Source: Distichodus sexfasciatus
Taxonomy: Eukaryota > Chordata > Actinopteri > Characiformes > Distichodontidae
Reading direction: 5' to 3'
NCBI GenBank assembly: GCA_032718565.1
Contig: JAVGVS010000447.1
Span: 248,719 to 312,718 of the forward strand
Length of the DNA stretch: 64,000 nt
Shown: one piece after another, positions 37,024 through 47,961 of the stretch
Position numbering within the stretch: position 1 is the first letter of the stretch
Layout: the number at the start of each line of letters is the position of its first letter
Notes under the pieces: model-generated
Database searches by the model: none
What the model was told of the DNA's origin: nothing
The model's input: only the letters and a program-made list of their open reading frames with translations
Made by a program: the position numbers and the translations under genes

Positions 37024-37759
37024 TATTCTGTATACTTATGCTTGCCATTGAGCAATAAACTTATTACTTCAAATAATAGTATAGAAAAAATTTGAAAGTA
37101 TAGTACTATTTGAAAGTAAAGTAGATTAGAGATTATTATACTACGCTCAGGTTGAGACATAAGCCTGCTTATTATTTGCCTTTAAAATTGGGGGATCACG
37201 CTTTGCTCCAGACTATTTTTGAAACAATTTTTAGAGTTTTTAATGATATTGCAGCTACACATTTTAGTGTTGTAATAGATGTAAAGCTTATTCTTTTGTT
37301 GCAAATTTAATTTAACACTTTTTTGACTGGTGGTGTAAAACATTTCTTTAAATGTAACCTTAGCAGGAGTCCGCGAGCTGGTAAACTAAATCTTTAGAGT
37401 GTTTATTAGATGTTATGTCGTGGTGTATTGCTTTAAATTGATGGAGCATTTTATTCTCTGAGGCAGATGCAACACTGAGTGTTAACAATGTTTGTGTGTT
37501 TGAGGTGTCATCATTGACCTTTTTGCTCTTTGCATTTTATTCATCTGCAAATGAATCACAGTGTTTAAATCTGGCCCCTGCTCCTTTTACTGGCTGTAAT
37601 AGTCTCATTTGCATGTTACACACCCACACACACATCCACACAACCTTGACCTATTCATTCCACTCTCTTCACCTCTAGATTTAGAGTATCCAGTAAGTGT
37701 TCTCCCTCCTCACGCTAACTAACACAACCAATTCATCCCGTCGGCTTGTTATGACCCTC

Positions 37760-37822
37760 TTGAATTAAAAGTCTGGATTAGACTCTGATCGCTCTGGATA
37801 AGCATCTACTAAATGCCATAAA
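37760..37822 (+). repeat. SINE 3' tail fragment
   Basis: CTCTGGATAAGCATCTACTA followed by AATGCC is the tail of the SINE family listed at 12681 and 51701. The rest of the element is missing. Confidence 0.55.
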
Positions 37823-37997
37823 TATAAATAAATCTAAATGAATAAAATATTCATGCAAAACCATCATATAAATCAGGCATCAAGTAACAGAAGTGGCGAT
37901 GATAACTGGGATTACTGGATACAAAGGCGTTACCGTTAAGATTGTCATTCCTATTTTTGGCCCAAAGGGGCATCTCTTTCAGGCTAAAATTCCATAT

Positions 37998-38604
37998 GAG
38001 ACCCTCCACAGCAAAACCAGTCACAATGGAGGTTTCCGAGAAAAACGAGCGTTTATGTTGCGTGGGGTTTTGAAACAGTGGGTCTGTATACTGTATACTG
38101 TTGGGAAGTAAATTTGGCTGAAAAAACTTACCCTTTCCCATCCTAAAAGCGTGACTTTCTTGAGGTGAAATTCAATTCCAGCAGAATGTTAAAAAGTTTC
38201 TGTTTTGACACGCTCTACTTCAATATTTCGCTAAATCCACTGGTTGACTAAGCGTGAAGATATTCTCCGGAATCATCCGTCTCGAGTTCAATTTAACCCC
38301 TACGCGCCCAGGCGGCCTATCCGTGTGGCTGTGAATACAGCGTAGAGCTACGTAAATAAGCGTAGCGCTGACGCGCAAGCGTCTGTGAGTGCTCTGGCGA
38401 TAGTCAACCCGGCGGCAGATTTCTCCGTTTCTCACTTGGCGTGACAGGAGAAACCCGACTCCTTTGAATGTTGATATCTCAGTCATATATCGTCCCATTC
38501 ATTCCATATAGGTATCGTTTGAAGCTTGATTTATGCCCTTTCATGAAACATAACTCAATTTTGAAAAATTTCACGACCAGCGACTGGTTTTGCAGTCGCA
38601 GTCA
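37998..38604 (-). mobile_element. 620-bp TIR element, copy 4 (inverted)
   Basis: Reverse orientation relative to copies 1-3. It starts GAGACCCTCCACAGCAAAAC, then GGAGGTTTCCGAGAAAAACG, and ends GACTGGTTTTGCAGTCGCAG. The interior has rearranged GC-rich differences near 38300-38400. Confidence 0.75.
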
Positions 38605-39559
38605 TTTAGGCCACAAGAATGCTGTTGATAAAGATTTTTGTTACCTATTTGGCCCAAAGGCGTCATCATTAAGGTTCATTCATTATCCCTTGTTATTCCC
38701 TATTTTGACTACACAGAATTGTCTCCATTAAGGCTGTTATTCCCGTTTTTGGCCACATGAATAATAAAATGTTTAATTTACAGTGTATAATGCTTTTCTC
38801 AAGCACCTGATGTCTTTAGAAAATAGTAAAGTCATATTAAACCAGACAACAACAATTAAAAGTCATTCTTCTTTGCTCCAGCGATCATCCTGACCCGCAA
38901 GCCTGAGTTCAACGCTGTCTGGCTCGGCAGAGCGACACGATTGAAATCGCCAGAACAAAACAGGATCCGTCTGAAATACAGGAATTAAAAATAGCACGTT
39001 CACAACTCCCGGGCGAACGCGGCGACGCTTCGTTTATCTCCGATCGTGATTTCACGCAGGCTGGCTTTTCTGTGCCAGTAATTCAGAAATCGCTTTCGCG
39101 GCTCTCGAAACAGAGCAGGGAAAAATGGGTTTAAAAATGATTTGTGATGTTTGGACTGGCTGGTTTGATGCTGGTTGTGGGTCTCAAACTCGAAATGCAG
39201 CTGCACTTAGCAGGCATGTAGTCACATAAAACTTATTGAGTGTTCTTCAGTTCTACAGTTGCATAACAGTAATGCAAAATTAAATGAAAACATTTGTAAA
39301 TTACTGTTCATCCTTCTTTTAGGGTCACTTAAGTACACGCTGCTATAATATAGAAGTTTTCATTTGAAGTCTGGAACTCTACTGCCTTTATTTACTTTCC
39401 ATCAACTTTTATTTGGGGCGGGGTTTATGTTGGCTAAATAAAAGTAACTGGGGCACAATTCCAATTCTTTGGTGAAATGTATCATCGCAAAATTAAACAG
39501 TCGGATCATGATTGTTTCATCGACATAATATCGAAAATCAATAAAACTTTCACACCATT
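38605..39559. other. Non-coding interval
   Basis: No recognised gene. An open segment at about 38880-38990 has no splice context that I could confirm. Confidence 0.4.
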
Positions 39560-40265
39560 TACACCCCAAAATAAAAACAGGAGCTACACTAACTTTAAAG
39601 CACAGTTAAGTTCCGCTCCACATTTTATTTTATTTTTGCACCGAAATAACACGGAAAGGATGAAAAGAAAATCTTGATATTTTACATTACATCGGGGAAG
39701 CTTTGGCAAGAGATTAAAATTAGGGCAAGTATTTATGCATGTTATCAGTGGCATGAGTCAAGTTGTGACTCAAGTCCTCGTATTCGAGAATCTGGTGTCG
39801 TTGTAGTGCGTTTCTTGCTCATCAACAATTTTGATAATTTTCATGTTTAATTTCAACATTGTTCATCATCAACTTGGACAGTTTTGAAGTTCGTTAACAA
39901 TTTAAATGTTCTTTGTCATCAATTTTTATGTTCAATGTTCATAATCAATTGGCAGGAATTCGTCGAATTTTAGCTAATAGTCATTGTCAATTTTGAAAAT
40001 CTTTCTTATTTTCAACCTTTTTCATTATCAATTTCCACGTTGTTCATCAGCAATTTCAACATTCTTCCTTTTTTTCTGTTTATTTTCAACGTTTTGCATA
40101 TTAAATTTTCCATCAATTTCAGTGTTCTTCCTCTTCCAATTTCTACGTTGTTCATTGTAATTTTTTACGTTCTTCATCATCAATTTCAACCTTTTTTATA
40201 AATTTTTGCATTCTTTGTTCATTTTGACCTCGTTCTTTGTCAAATTTCCATGTTCTTCATCGTCA
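39560..40265 (+). repeat. Duplicated 0.7-kb repeat, copy 2
   Basis: It starts AAAATAAAAACAGGAGCTAC, then AACTTTAAAGCACAGTTAAG, as in the copy at 34905. The same decayed array follows, with units such as CATTGTTCATCATCAA and TTTCTACGTTGTTCATTGT. The two copies are about 4.65 kb apart in the same orientation. Confidence 0.75.
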
Positions 40266-40834
40266 TAGTCACCCGCACTGGCAGCTCTTGTTCATGAAAA
40301 TCTTTCCAGTGAGAATGTTATAAAGCAACATTCATTATACTTGGAAAAGTTCTGATCAAAAAATCATGTTGATATATTTTAATTCATTTACTTCAACTCA
40401 AAACAATGATTTAGACATTTCCAGCCAGAACTTTGCAGTTTTCACAGTTATGTTGAATGAATTTGTTGAAAATGCCATAAGGAAACTTTATATACTAAGA
40501 ATCTCTGCATAACTTCAAATAATATATTGTGGTTGTTTCCAGTAATACACAACAACGTACAGATTAATCAGATATAACATTCATGGAGGATGTAAATGTG
40601 TCAGTGAAACAGCAAATAGAGATTTCTTACGAGAGCAATACAAAAGATAAAACTAAAACAACAAGCAGAAAGGTTTAAAAGAGCCAGTTAAAGAGGCTAT
40701 ATGTAAGAGATTTATGGCAAGTAATCATAAAATGAAGCTGATATATCTCACCAGAATTACGTTAATCCGCGTTGATTCGAAATACTGATCTCACTGACAA
40801 AGTTAGTACCGCCAGAATATGCACATTTTAACAT

Positions 40835-40840
40835 TTAATT
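40835..40840 (-). promoter_or_regulatory. l3mbtl3: Possible poly(A) signal of l3mbtl3 (ATTAAA)
   Basis: ATTAAA on the minus strand, about 875 nt past the last l3mbtl3 stop codon. It is a common variant hexamer, but other sites are possible. Confidence 0.25.
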
Positions 40841-41009
40841 TACGGCACGCAAATCGTGTTTATGTTTCGGTTTTGTGTTTTGACCTGTAGCTCCACCCAC
40901 CGCTATCGGCCAATCACCAGGTCAGCAGCATTTCGGCATCCAGGTTGCCAGTTAGCACTGAGCTGCAGCTACAGTCATTCTGGATGACAAATGTCAGCCG
41001 TTACTCAAA

Positions 41010-41102
41010 CTAAAGGCCTCGCCTGTGGCTCTCCAGCGTCTTGACCAGCAGGAACAACATAGCGAGGATCAGCAGCTGAATGGCGTTTTGATGCTGGATC
41101 AT
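41010..41102 (-). CDS. Possible 30-codon membrane micro-ORF (unsupported)
   Basis: ATG at 41102 opens a 30-residue frame ending in TAG at 41010. It has a clear hydrophobic stretch, AIQLLILAMLFLLV, followed by a basic tail (KTLESHRRGL), as in a single-pass membrane microprotein. The start context is poor (C at -3), and the frame closes two or three codons upstream of a GCACATGG stretch with no obvious splice acceptor. It would lie in the 3' UTR of l3mbtl3. Chance or a repeat fragment is quite possible. Confidence 0.2.
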   Translation of the reverse strand: MIQHQNAIQLLILAMLFLLVKTLESHRRGL

Positions 41103-41712
41103 GGGTGTAGCCCATGTGCAGGTGGGTCAATCGGTGACTTGTGATGGCTAATGTCAGCATCACGTTAAGCCGAGACAGTGTGGTAACAGTGCAGACATTA
41201 GCACGCTATTTACGGCAAAACCAAACGTAACATTAGACACTAGACACCTACCTGGCAACCTCGAGTCTGGTGAGGAGGGCGGGGCTGTAACGCTGGTGTT
41301 TTGAATTTGACTACAGTACAAGTTTTGGCCACAACCTTACATATACTGTAGCTCCTTTAAGTTCGTAAGACATTTTCGCATTTTTGCCCGAAACGAAACT
41401 GAAAGTGATGAAATCGTGACAAGACTTAAAGCTGAACTTCAAATAATAACCTATATTACGCATATGTACAATTAGATTTTTAAACAGATGTAAATTTTTA
41501 GGCGCATATTAACACATTTACTCGTAAACATAACCGGAGTTACGATTTACAATTCCAAGTTAATCTGGCGTCTTCACATTTTCATTTACGTTACCTGAAC
41601 TAAAAACCTGTTGTAACACTGAAAACTCATGAAAGTTAGTTGAAGCTGCATCTGTTATAATTTTAGCTGAAGTAAATGAAGAGTTATGTTCACATGACTT
41701 AGTGAATCATTT

Positions 41713-41933
41713 TTACATGGTGATTTTACCGCCCGACTCTAGCCTCGTCCCACTTCGCGGGGAGTCACCGGCCGAGTCAACATCTTTGGGTGAGCTAGAT
41801 TTGGAGGCAGAGTTCTCGGCAGTCTTGAACATCAGGATGGAGTTGTAGATTTTCAGCTGGGCAAGTTTTTATGCTCCAAGATCTTGACCAGGTGCGCTCT
41901 GGTGAGCAGCAGGCGCCTGCGCCCGTCGATTTG
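41713..41933 (-). CDS. l3mbtl3: l3mbtl3 last coding exon: C-terminal half of SAM domain (frameshifted)
   Basis: The acceptor TATTTGCAG lies just before 41933. In the frame set by the previous exon it starts QIDGRRRLLLTRAHLVKIL, matching the SAM core (family QIDGxxFLLLTQxDIVKI). It then meets TGA at 41853-41855. The rest of the SAM domain, LKIYNSILMFKTAEN, continues in another frame to ATG-TAA at 41713-41718 and stays open for about 48 codons. A one-base length difference between about 41857 and 41880 explains this. It is either a sequencing or assembly indel, or a real change that removes the last SAM helix. The RRR segment is also unlike relatives. Confidence 0.8.
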
Positions 41934-42856
41934 CTGCAAATATGATAAAATACGTTAAAATCACGTCTCTTAATTCATAATTACTGAAAAATGAGCAGAA
42001 ATATCAGACAACCGATGCCTTATGAATATATCAATAATATATAATCTGTATGTATAAAAACAAAGTTTGTATACTGTTTTTATAATAAAACACTACTTTA
42101 TAAACAACAATAATATAAAACATCAATATATAACAATACAAATCATATTTTACTATATATTTTATATAATAAAATATTATAAAACAATAATAATATACTT
42201 TATAATCTGCACATAAAAATCAGTATTTATAGTGTTTTACAAAACATTATAAAAATAAGATAAATAATAATAATAATATGTAATCTGTGTATATAATACA
42301 AATCTGTATATAAGTCTTTTATTGACTATTTAAAAATGTAAAAATAGTATATAAACTCATATGGTACATTTTAATATATATTCTGTTTATAATAATAATA
42401 ATAATAATACATATTTATTATGTACTTACTATTAAGAATAGTATTTATTCTATTACTTACAATGTTATGGTTATTTTATTATTACATTTTGGTTTATTTT
42501 AAAAAAACATTTTATATTGACATCTACAAACATAACATAAAACCAAAACATAACATAAATAACCATGAGAATAACCAAACAAAAAAACCAATCAAATACC
42601 CAAAAATTATTTAAATAAAATTTGAATTTACTGTTACTGTACAGTCTAGGGAAGAAGAATAGAGAGTAGTGTGTGTTCATTAGTGACAGTCTGAGTGTGT
42701 GTGTGTGTGTGTGTGTGTGTGTTGCATATTCTCTGTCTCTTCTCTGCAAACATAAAAGACATTCAAATAGAATTATTTAACAAACTTTCCTTTAAGGAAT
42801 ACTGGATTCTGCTTCATGGTAGCACACACTTATACACACACATACACACACACACA

Positions 42857-42890
<34 letters not shown>
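41934..42890. other. Intron: AT-rich low complexity and microsatellites
   Basis: TAATAATA-type DNA at 42010-42420. (GT)n lies at about 42695-42721 and (CA)n at about 42837-42888. No coding sequence. Confidence 0.6.
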
Positions 42891-42893
<3 letters not shown>

Positions 42894-43166
42894 GTACTTA
42901 TATAGTAGTGAGGACCTCCACTGACTTCTATATTACTGTATGTAAATAATACTACACCTAACCCTAAACATAACCCTAACCCTAACCTCAGTAACCAAAA
43001 GCTCATCTTTCTACACTTTTAGTTTTGCAAATAAACTTGTATTTTTTGTGTAAAAGCAGTTTAAAGAAGTGAGGACCACTAAAAAAGTCCCCACTTCCCA
43101 AAAATATCTTCACTCTGCTGCTTAAAAACTCATTTTGGGTCTCACAAAGTAGCAAGTACAAGAACA
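42889..43166 (+). mobile_element. CA-flanked cassette, type B, copy 1
   Basis: It starts CTTGTACTTATATAGTAGTG and ends in the inverted form CAAAGTAGCAAGTACAAG, with CA repeats on both sides. The interior contains CCTAACCCTAA-like sequence and AGTGAGGACCACTAAAAAAG. Nearly the same unit occurs at 62192-62475. No transposase. Confidence 0.7.
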
Positions 43167-43267
43167 CACACACAAATTTAACCTCAGTAACCTAAAACTT
43201 TTCTATAAAAGTTTGTTGAAATAAAACCACCTCACAAAGCCAAATTTCATGTTATTCTATATTTCAT

Positions 43268-43271
43268 GGTA

Positions 43272-43311
<40 letters not shown>
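43268..43311. repeat. (CA)n microsatellite
   Basis: About 20 CA units within the l3mbtl3 intron. Confidence 0.9.
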
Positions 43312-43314
<3 letters not shown>

Positions 43315-43418
43315 ATCTGTTCTAACAAATTTCAGCTTTTCTTATTTCCTTGTTTCCTTCAAAGCATCTAAATACCCACACACACACACATTTCTAAAAA
43401 ATAATTTGGTCTTTCAGA

Positions 43419-43535
43419 GGAACCGCTTCTCCAGAGCGACTTCTATTTCCAAAATTCAGGCAACTTGGGGTTAAGGGTCTCAGTGGTCGTGTGGTGGTAG
43501 TGCTGACCACTAGACCATCACCATCGCACACTCAG
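43419..43535 (-). repeat. SINE fragment (family of 12681)
   Basis: AACTTGGGGTTAAGGGTCTC and GACCACTAGACCATCACC match, in order, the body and tRNA-like head (inverted) of the SINE at 12681-12868. Confidence 0.5.
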
Positions 43536-43567
43536 TCAGGGGTAGAGGGTGAAAAGTGAGTTTTTAC

Positions 43568-43630
43568 CTCCTCTCTGAAAGTGCGCACTTGCTCTCTGCA
43601 GCCCGGGAGACCTTTAACGAACTCCATAAC
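43568..43630 (-). CDS. l3mbtl3: l3mbtl3 exon: middle of SAM domain
   Basis: 63 bp encoding VMEFVKGLPGCREQVRTFRE plus one more Glu. The acceptor TTGCTCTACAG and donor GAG|GTAAAA are both good, and both junctions are phase 0. GLPGC is the classic turn of MBT-family SAM domains, which mediate homo- and hetero-oligomerisation of L3MBTL proteins. Confidence 0.92.
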
Positions 43631-43902
43631 CTGTAGAGCAACAAGCAGAAATCACTGCTCATGCCATCGCTCAAACACTCAGAGGTCACACTCGCCCGCT
43701 CATTCAGTTACTGCGTCGGTGTTATTTCGTAACTCTGCTTATTATTGTTACTACGTTATGTTGTACCTCTCCTTTATGTGCTCGTCTGCTGATTGAGTCT
43801 GCAACACGTTAAGGATGTTCACCTCAGTGGCAAGTTAAAAACTGAGCTGCTCGTTCTTTCTCTTCCTTAATGAGGATTTCTTTATTTTCTTTATTTCTTT
43901 AT

Positions 43903-44121
43903 TTACCGGTAGTGTAACCGTTAGGGGAGTTAGTCACATGATCAAAAGGTCACCACCAGTTCAAGTCCACTGGTAAAGGTACCACTGAGGTACTCATGAG
44001 CAAGGCACCGTTCCCAAGAACGTATCACCGGTTGCTGCCAAAAAAGCTGCCCATTGCTCCTTCACGGACAGGTCAAATGCAGAGATCACAGTTGGTTGTG
44101 GTGCACTTTGTGCCGTGCTTA
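43903..44121 (+). repeat. tRNA-derived SINE, direct copy in intron
   Basis: The head GTAGTGTAACCGTTAGGGGA, GGTACCACTGAGGTACTCAT and the GTTGGTTGTGGTGCACTTTG tail are all present. It lies back to back with an inverted copy. Confidence 0.7.
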
Positions 44122-44122
44122 T

Positions 44123-44218
44123 GAATACTTCACTGGTACCTTAACAGGTCCGGGACTTGAACCAACAACCCTCTGATCAGAGGGACAACTCCCATAACCA
44201 TTACACTACCGGCTGCCC
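44123..44218 (-). repeat. tRNA-derived SINE, inverted copy
   Basis: Read in reverse it gives GGGCAGCCGGTAGTGTAATG, GTTGGTTCAAGTCCCGGACC (B box region) and GGTACCAGTGAAGTATTC. It is a truncated copy of the neighbouring family, directly abutting the direct copy. Confidence 0.7.
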
Positions 44219-44227
44219 TAAGTTGTG

Positions 44228-44310
44228 TTAAAAGTTGTTGTAGACGTTTCACCTCTCATCCGAAAGGTTGAGAAGTTGTTCTGACGAGAGGAGAAACGTC
44301 TTCAAGAACT
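44228..44310. repeat. Relic with GACGTTTCACCTCTC inverted arms
   Basis: GACGTTTCACCTCTC (44243-44257) pairs with GAGAGGAGAAACGTC (44286-44300) with one mismatch. The sequence resembles a dispersed fish repeat built around 'GAGAGGCGAAACGTCTTCAAG'. Confidence 0.5.
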
Positions 44311-44462
44311 CTGAACCCAAACTCTCGAGATCGTCTATATGAGGCTGGGTCTAATTTCGTGGTGTAAAAGCTGGAGGTGGAATCCCACAGCTGGAAACAC
44401 GTTTGAGTGGAGGAAGGCTGAATGGCGAAGGAGTCGGAGGATGAGGAGGACGAGTGCAGTAC

Positions 44463-44617
44463 CTCCTCCACGCTCCAGGTGGCGACTCTGCTGGCCGTGA
44501 TGCCCACCACCCATGGCAACAACTTCCTGTGCTGAACCCAACACTCAGGCACGCTGGGACACGGGGACGAGCCGGACATGAAGACCGACTGGTGCAGAGC
44601 CTGCTGAAGAGAGAGAT
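44463..44617 (-). CDS. l3mbtl3: l3mbtl3 exon: linker and start of SAM domain
   Basis: 155 bp. The acceptor CTCTCTGTCAG places two bases (AT) before LSLQQALHQSVFMSGSSPC. Together with the G from the previous exon these complete an Asp codon, which settles the choice among three nearby AGs. The exon continues KLLPWVVGITASRVATWSVE, the first helix of the SAM domain, and ends GAG|GTACTG. The QALHQSVFM and WxxHxKLLP segments are shared with mammalian L3MBTL3 as I recall it. Confidence 0.9.
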
Positions 44618-47212
44618 CTGACAGAGAGAGAGAGGAGACAGAAGAGGAAGGAGAAAGAAGTACGAGGGGAAAGAGAGAGGGAGGGAAGAGAATGAGAGAG
44701 TCATTAGCTGATCTTTACCGCTCTCTTTACAGTTTTAGTAAAACTCAGTTTCTGGTGGTGTGACTCGTCTGCGGTGTTCTCTCCTGCAGCTTTATGTGAA
44801 GCTCGTTAAGCAGCCGTCTCGTTAAGGCTTTAATTAGTGTTTAGTGCTGAGGGTCTCTGCTGGACCGCCTGCTCGCTTCCCCCATGAGTTTGTGTGTGTG
44901 TTTAGCTGATATTTTGCTCACCAAAGTTCAACTGCACGCTCAGAATTTTGAAACAAAAATAGCTCCATAACCCTGACATTTCTAACACACGCCAAGGGAG
45001 CATTTCCAGCGTAGTGCACAGAATTTTAAGAAAAATCACTTCCTGCCCTATGTAGTGTACCAAGTCAAATAGGGTGTGAGTGTTCATGTGCACTACCTAG
45101 TGTGTAGAGAGCCGTTAAGCTACAACCCCGGCTATTTCCTGAGATGCATACTACCACATAGAAAAGTATGATAAGAGCGCATTACCCACCATACTATTAA
45201 GTGTGCTAGTTTGTGGATCGGGACACAGCCCATGTGTGAGCTCACAGTCGCTAATTGAAGCAAACACACAGTTTAGTTACATTTTTCTGTATGTGCAGCA
45301 GAGTTGAGCGTAAAGACAAGAGATTTTGCTGGTGAACGTTCCACTGCGTGATCAGAGTTTTCACACAAAATGACACCAGACATTTTAAGACAGAAGGCGC
45401 GGGCCGTATAAAATCCCACCTCGGACTCTGGACATGCCGGACACAAGCGCTACCTTTCACGCATACAATAAACGCAGCATCAAATATCAGCTGGAAATAT
45501 CGTGCAAATCTAAGCATTAAAAAGCAATTATTGGCCGGTTCCGACATTATCGTGCATCCCTACTTTAATGTGTTCATTTTATTTTTAATCTCGAAATGCG
45601 AACGCTTTGTCCTTCCTTTTCCTCTCTGTTCACTACTGCTCTCGATCGCTCTATCGTGGCTCCGCTGCAGCAGCTCGTCGTTTGCTAATGTGAGATTAAG
45701 GATAAACTCCGCGTTGAGCTTTTGTGTTCCTCCTTCACTTCCGACTAGCTCAATTTATGCAGCGAGAGAGGGATCTGAGCTCCTGTGTGAGCTTTTAAAC
45801 CCTAAATATGCATTTAAATGACTTCCATTTATCACGTCGCTGCATGTGAATGTGTTTGGGTGTGTTTAAATCGGGGTACTTTTAGGGTTTTATAAGAATA
45901 TGATTCGCTTTAGAGATGTATGCAGATGCTGTTTGGAGCTTAAATTAAATCACACACACACACGCTGTATTGCTGGGGTGGGATTGGGTTTTGGATGGTA
46001 ACAATCGTCCCGCTATTTGTCCCAAAGTTTGTTATTTTTGTACATTACATTTTAAATTAAAGCTGAAAAATACATCTAGGATTTCTGTTGTTTAAATCTT
46101 TTACAGTTTAAAGAGGCCTGCTTTTCTACAAATGACACAAGATGTAGTTGGTTTTGTCATGAGAAATTTTTATGAAATTTTGTGCCATTTTCACTTCACA
46201 AATATATTTAAATTAAGTTGAATAAAAGTTGAGTGTTACAGCTGTTTAAAGTTGCTACTTTTCTGCAAATGACATTTCTAAAAGATAAAATGTGAGTGAT
46301 GTCATGAGAAATTATCTCGATTTTGTGAAGTAAATATGTGTCAAGTCAATTCACAAATATTTCAATTCACAAATGTTTGATTCAAAATGAGAATTCAATT
46401 CATAATTTTAAAATTCATTTTGTAAGCCTGGTTAACCTAATCCGTATTGTTCCAGAAATCTCAAAATGAGACATCTTCCATATTCATGATATTTTTGTAT
46501 GAAAATTTTCCATTCAAAATACAAAAACAAGGTAAAAAAATGTAAGAATGATGTATGAATTTCCCCCGCAAACGTAGTATTCTTTTGTCTCTCTCAATAT
46601 TTTCATTAGACAAACATTTGTAGGCATTGTTAACACATTTTTATTAGAAGATTTGTATTTTGAATTCTCTTTCCTAGGAATGAAGATTATCACCAAACTA
46701 GTGGGGAAATAGTGAAATTACTCTGATCTCATATTTTATGAAATAAGATTAATTATTTGCCAACAGAAAATAATCACAATCGTACCTCACCTTCCACACC
46801 TTTAAACATTATTCATTGTCCATAAAATTCCAAACTAGTGGGAAAAGAAATGTGAAGTGTGTTTTTACTCCCAATGTTTTTAGATGAAAATGCAGTGGAA
46901 ATGGATGATGAGTTGACCATCGTTGTGTTGTCCACAACATATGTAAGTTGTAAAAATGTCAAAATCTAAAGGCTGGACGGTGAGTTGAAGTGAGACGCTG
47001 CTCAGCATGTTACAGTCTGAATTGATCTGGCGGTAAATCCACCTCCCATGACAAAATCACACACACACACACGGCTTTATCTCCACAACGACAGATGAGA
47101 GAGATTTAGACTGTGATTTTCCTAAAATTGGCTTCGTAATTGCAGCGATTGAGAGTGATGATGACAATGATGAAGAACTCACAACAGCAAATGGAGCCTA
47201 AACACGACTAAA

Positions 47213-47216
<4 letters not shown>
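44618..47216. other. Intron, no gene recognised
   Basis: Part of the 7.5-kb intron. A purine-rich run is at 44620-44700. Relics of a dispersed element occur around 45030-45200 (CACTACCTAGTG, CATACTATTAAGTGTGCTAG) and 45295-45560. The 157-codon frame at 45348-45821 has no family resemblance. Confidence 0.4.
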
Positions 47217-47258
<42 letters not shown>

Positions 47259-47264
47259 CGAGGG
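47217..47264. repeat. (GA)n microsatellite
   Basis: About 18 clean GA units followed by a GCGAGAGCGAGG edge. Confidence 0.9.
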
Positions 47265-47439
47265 ATGAAAGACTGAACGAAGGGATAATCCCGGGGGATT
47301 TTCTGAAGATTGTCCAGTTTTGTGATTCCACGGTGCCCAGAGCTCATGTGTGGTTCAGTTGATGTCCAAATGAGAGCGTTTACATTTCACAAACGAGGAC
47401 ACAGCATAAGAAGTGATTCTCTGTAGAAATCTGAAATAA

Positions 47440-47950
47440 TAATGTTTTAGTCTAAATCTAACCATAATCTAATACTAACCCTAATTCTAAGAATAGTCAC
47501 CGTAATCTAACCCTATCTCCCGTGCTCACCGTAATCTAATGCTAACCCTAATACTAAACACATTCAAAATTTTGATCCAGACAGTTAGGATCATGTTTAG
47601 AATTAGGGTTAGGATTAGGTTGTAATCAGGTTCAGGATAAGGATTATATTATGGATAGGGTTGGATTATGGTTGGTCTCTGAGTTATGACTAGTTTTAAG
47701 GTTATGGTTATATATGATTAGATTATGGTTCAGATTAGATTAAATTAGATTATGCTTAATCTTTGAATCCTAACTAGTTTTAAAGTCATGTTTAAGATGA
47801 TCCATAATTATATCATGGCTATGATCATATTAGATTAAACTAGATTACATTAGATTATGGCTGACCTACTAGTTATGACTAGTTTTAAGGCTAGGACTAT
47901 GCTATGATTCGTTTTTTAATTAGGCCTGGATTATGGCTAGCTGTAGGATA
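47440..47950. repeat. Degenerate CTAACC/TTAGATTA tandem sequence
   Basis: Repeats such as ACCATAATCTAATACTAACC change at about 47590 into the inverse sense (TTAGGATTAGGTTGTAATC), then into TTATGACTAGTTTTAAGG units. The halves are loosely complementary, suggesting an old palindromic repeat. Confidence 0.55.
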
Positions 47951-47961
47951 TTTTAGAATAA

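Noticed and set aside
38880..38990. Plus-strand open segment AIILTRKPEFNAVWLGRATR
   Set aside because: About 36 codons closed by a stop, with no clear donor and no known domain.
42957..42988. Interstitial telomere-like CCTAACCCTAA sequence
   Set aside because: Similar irregular sequence recurs at the same place within the other full-length CA-flanked cassettes, so it belongs to that element and not to a former chromosome end.
45348..45821. 157-codon plus frame in the l3mbtl3 intron
   Set aside because: No domain; it overlaps relics of dispersed elements and is antisense to the gene.
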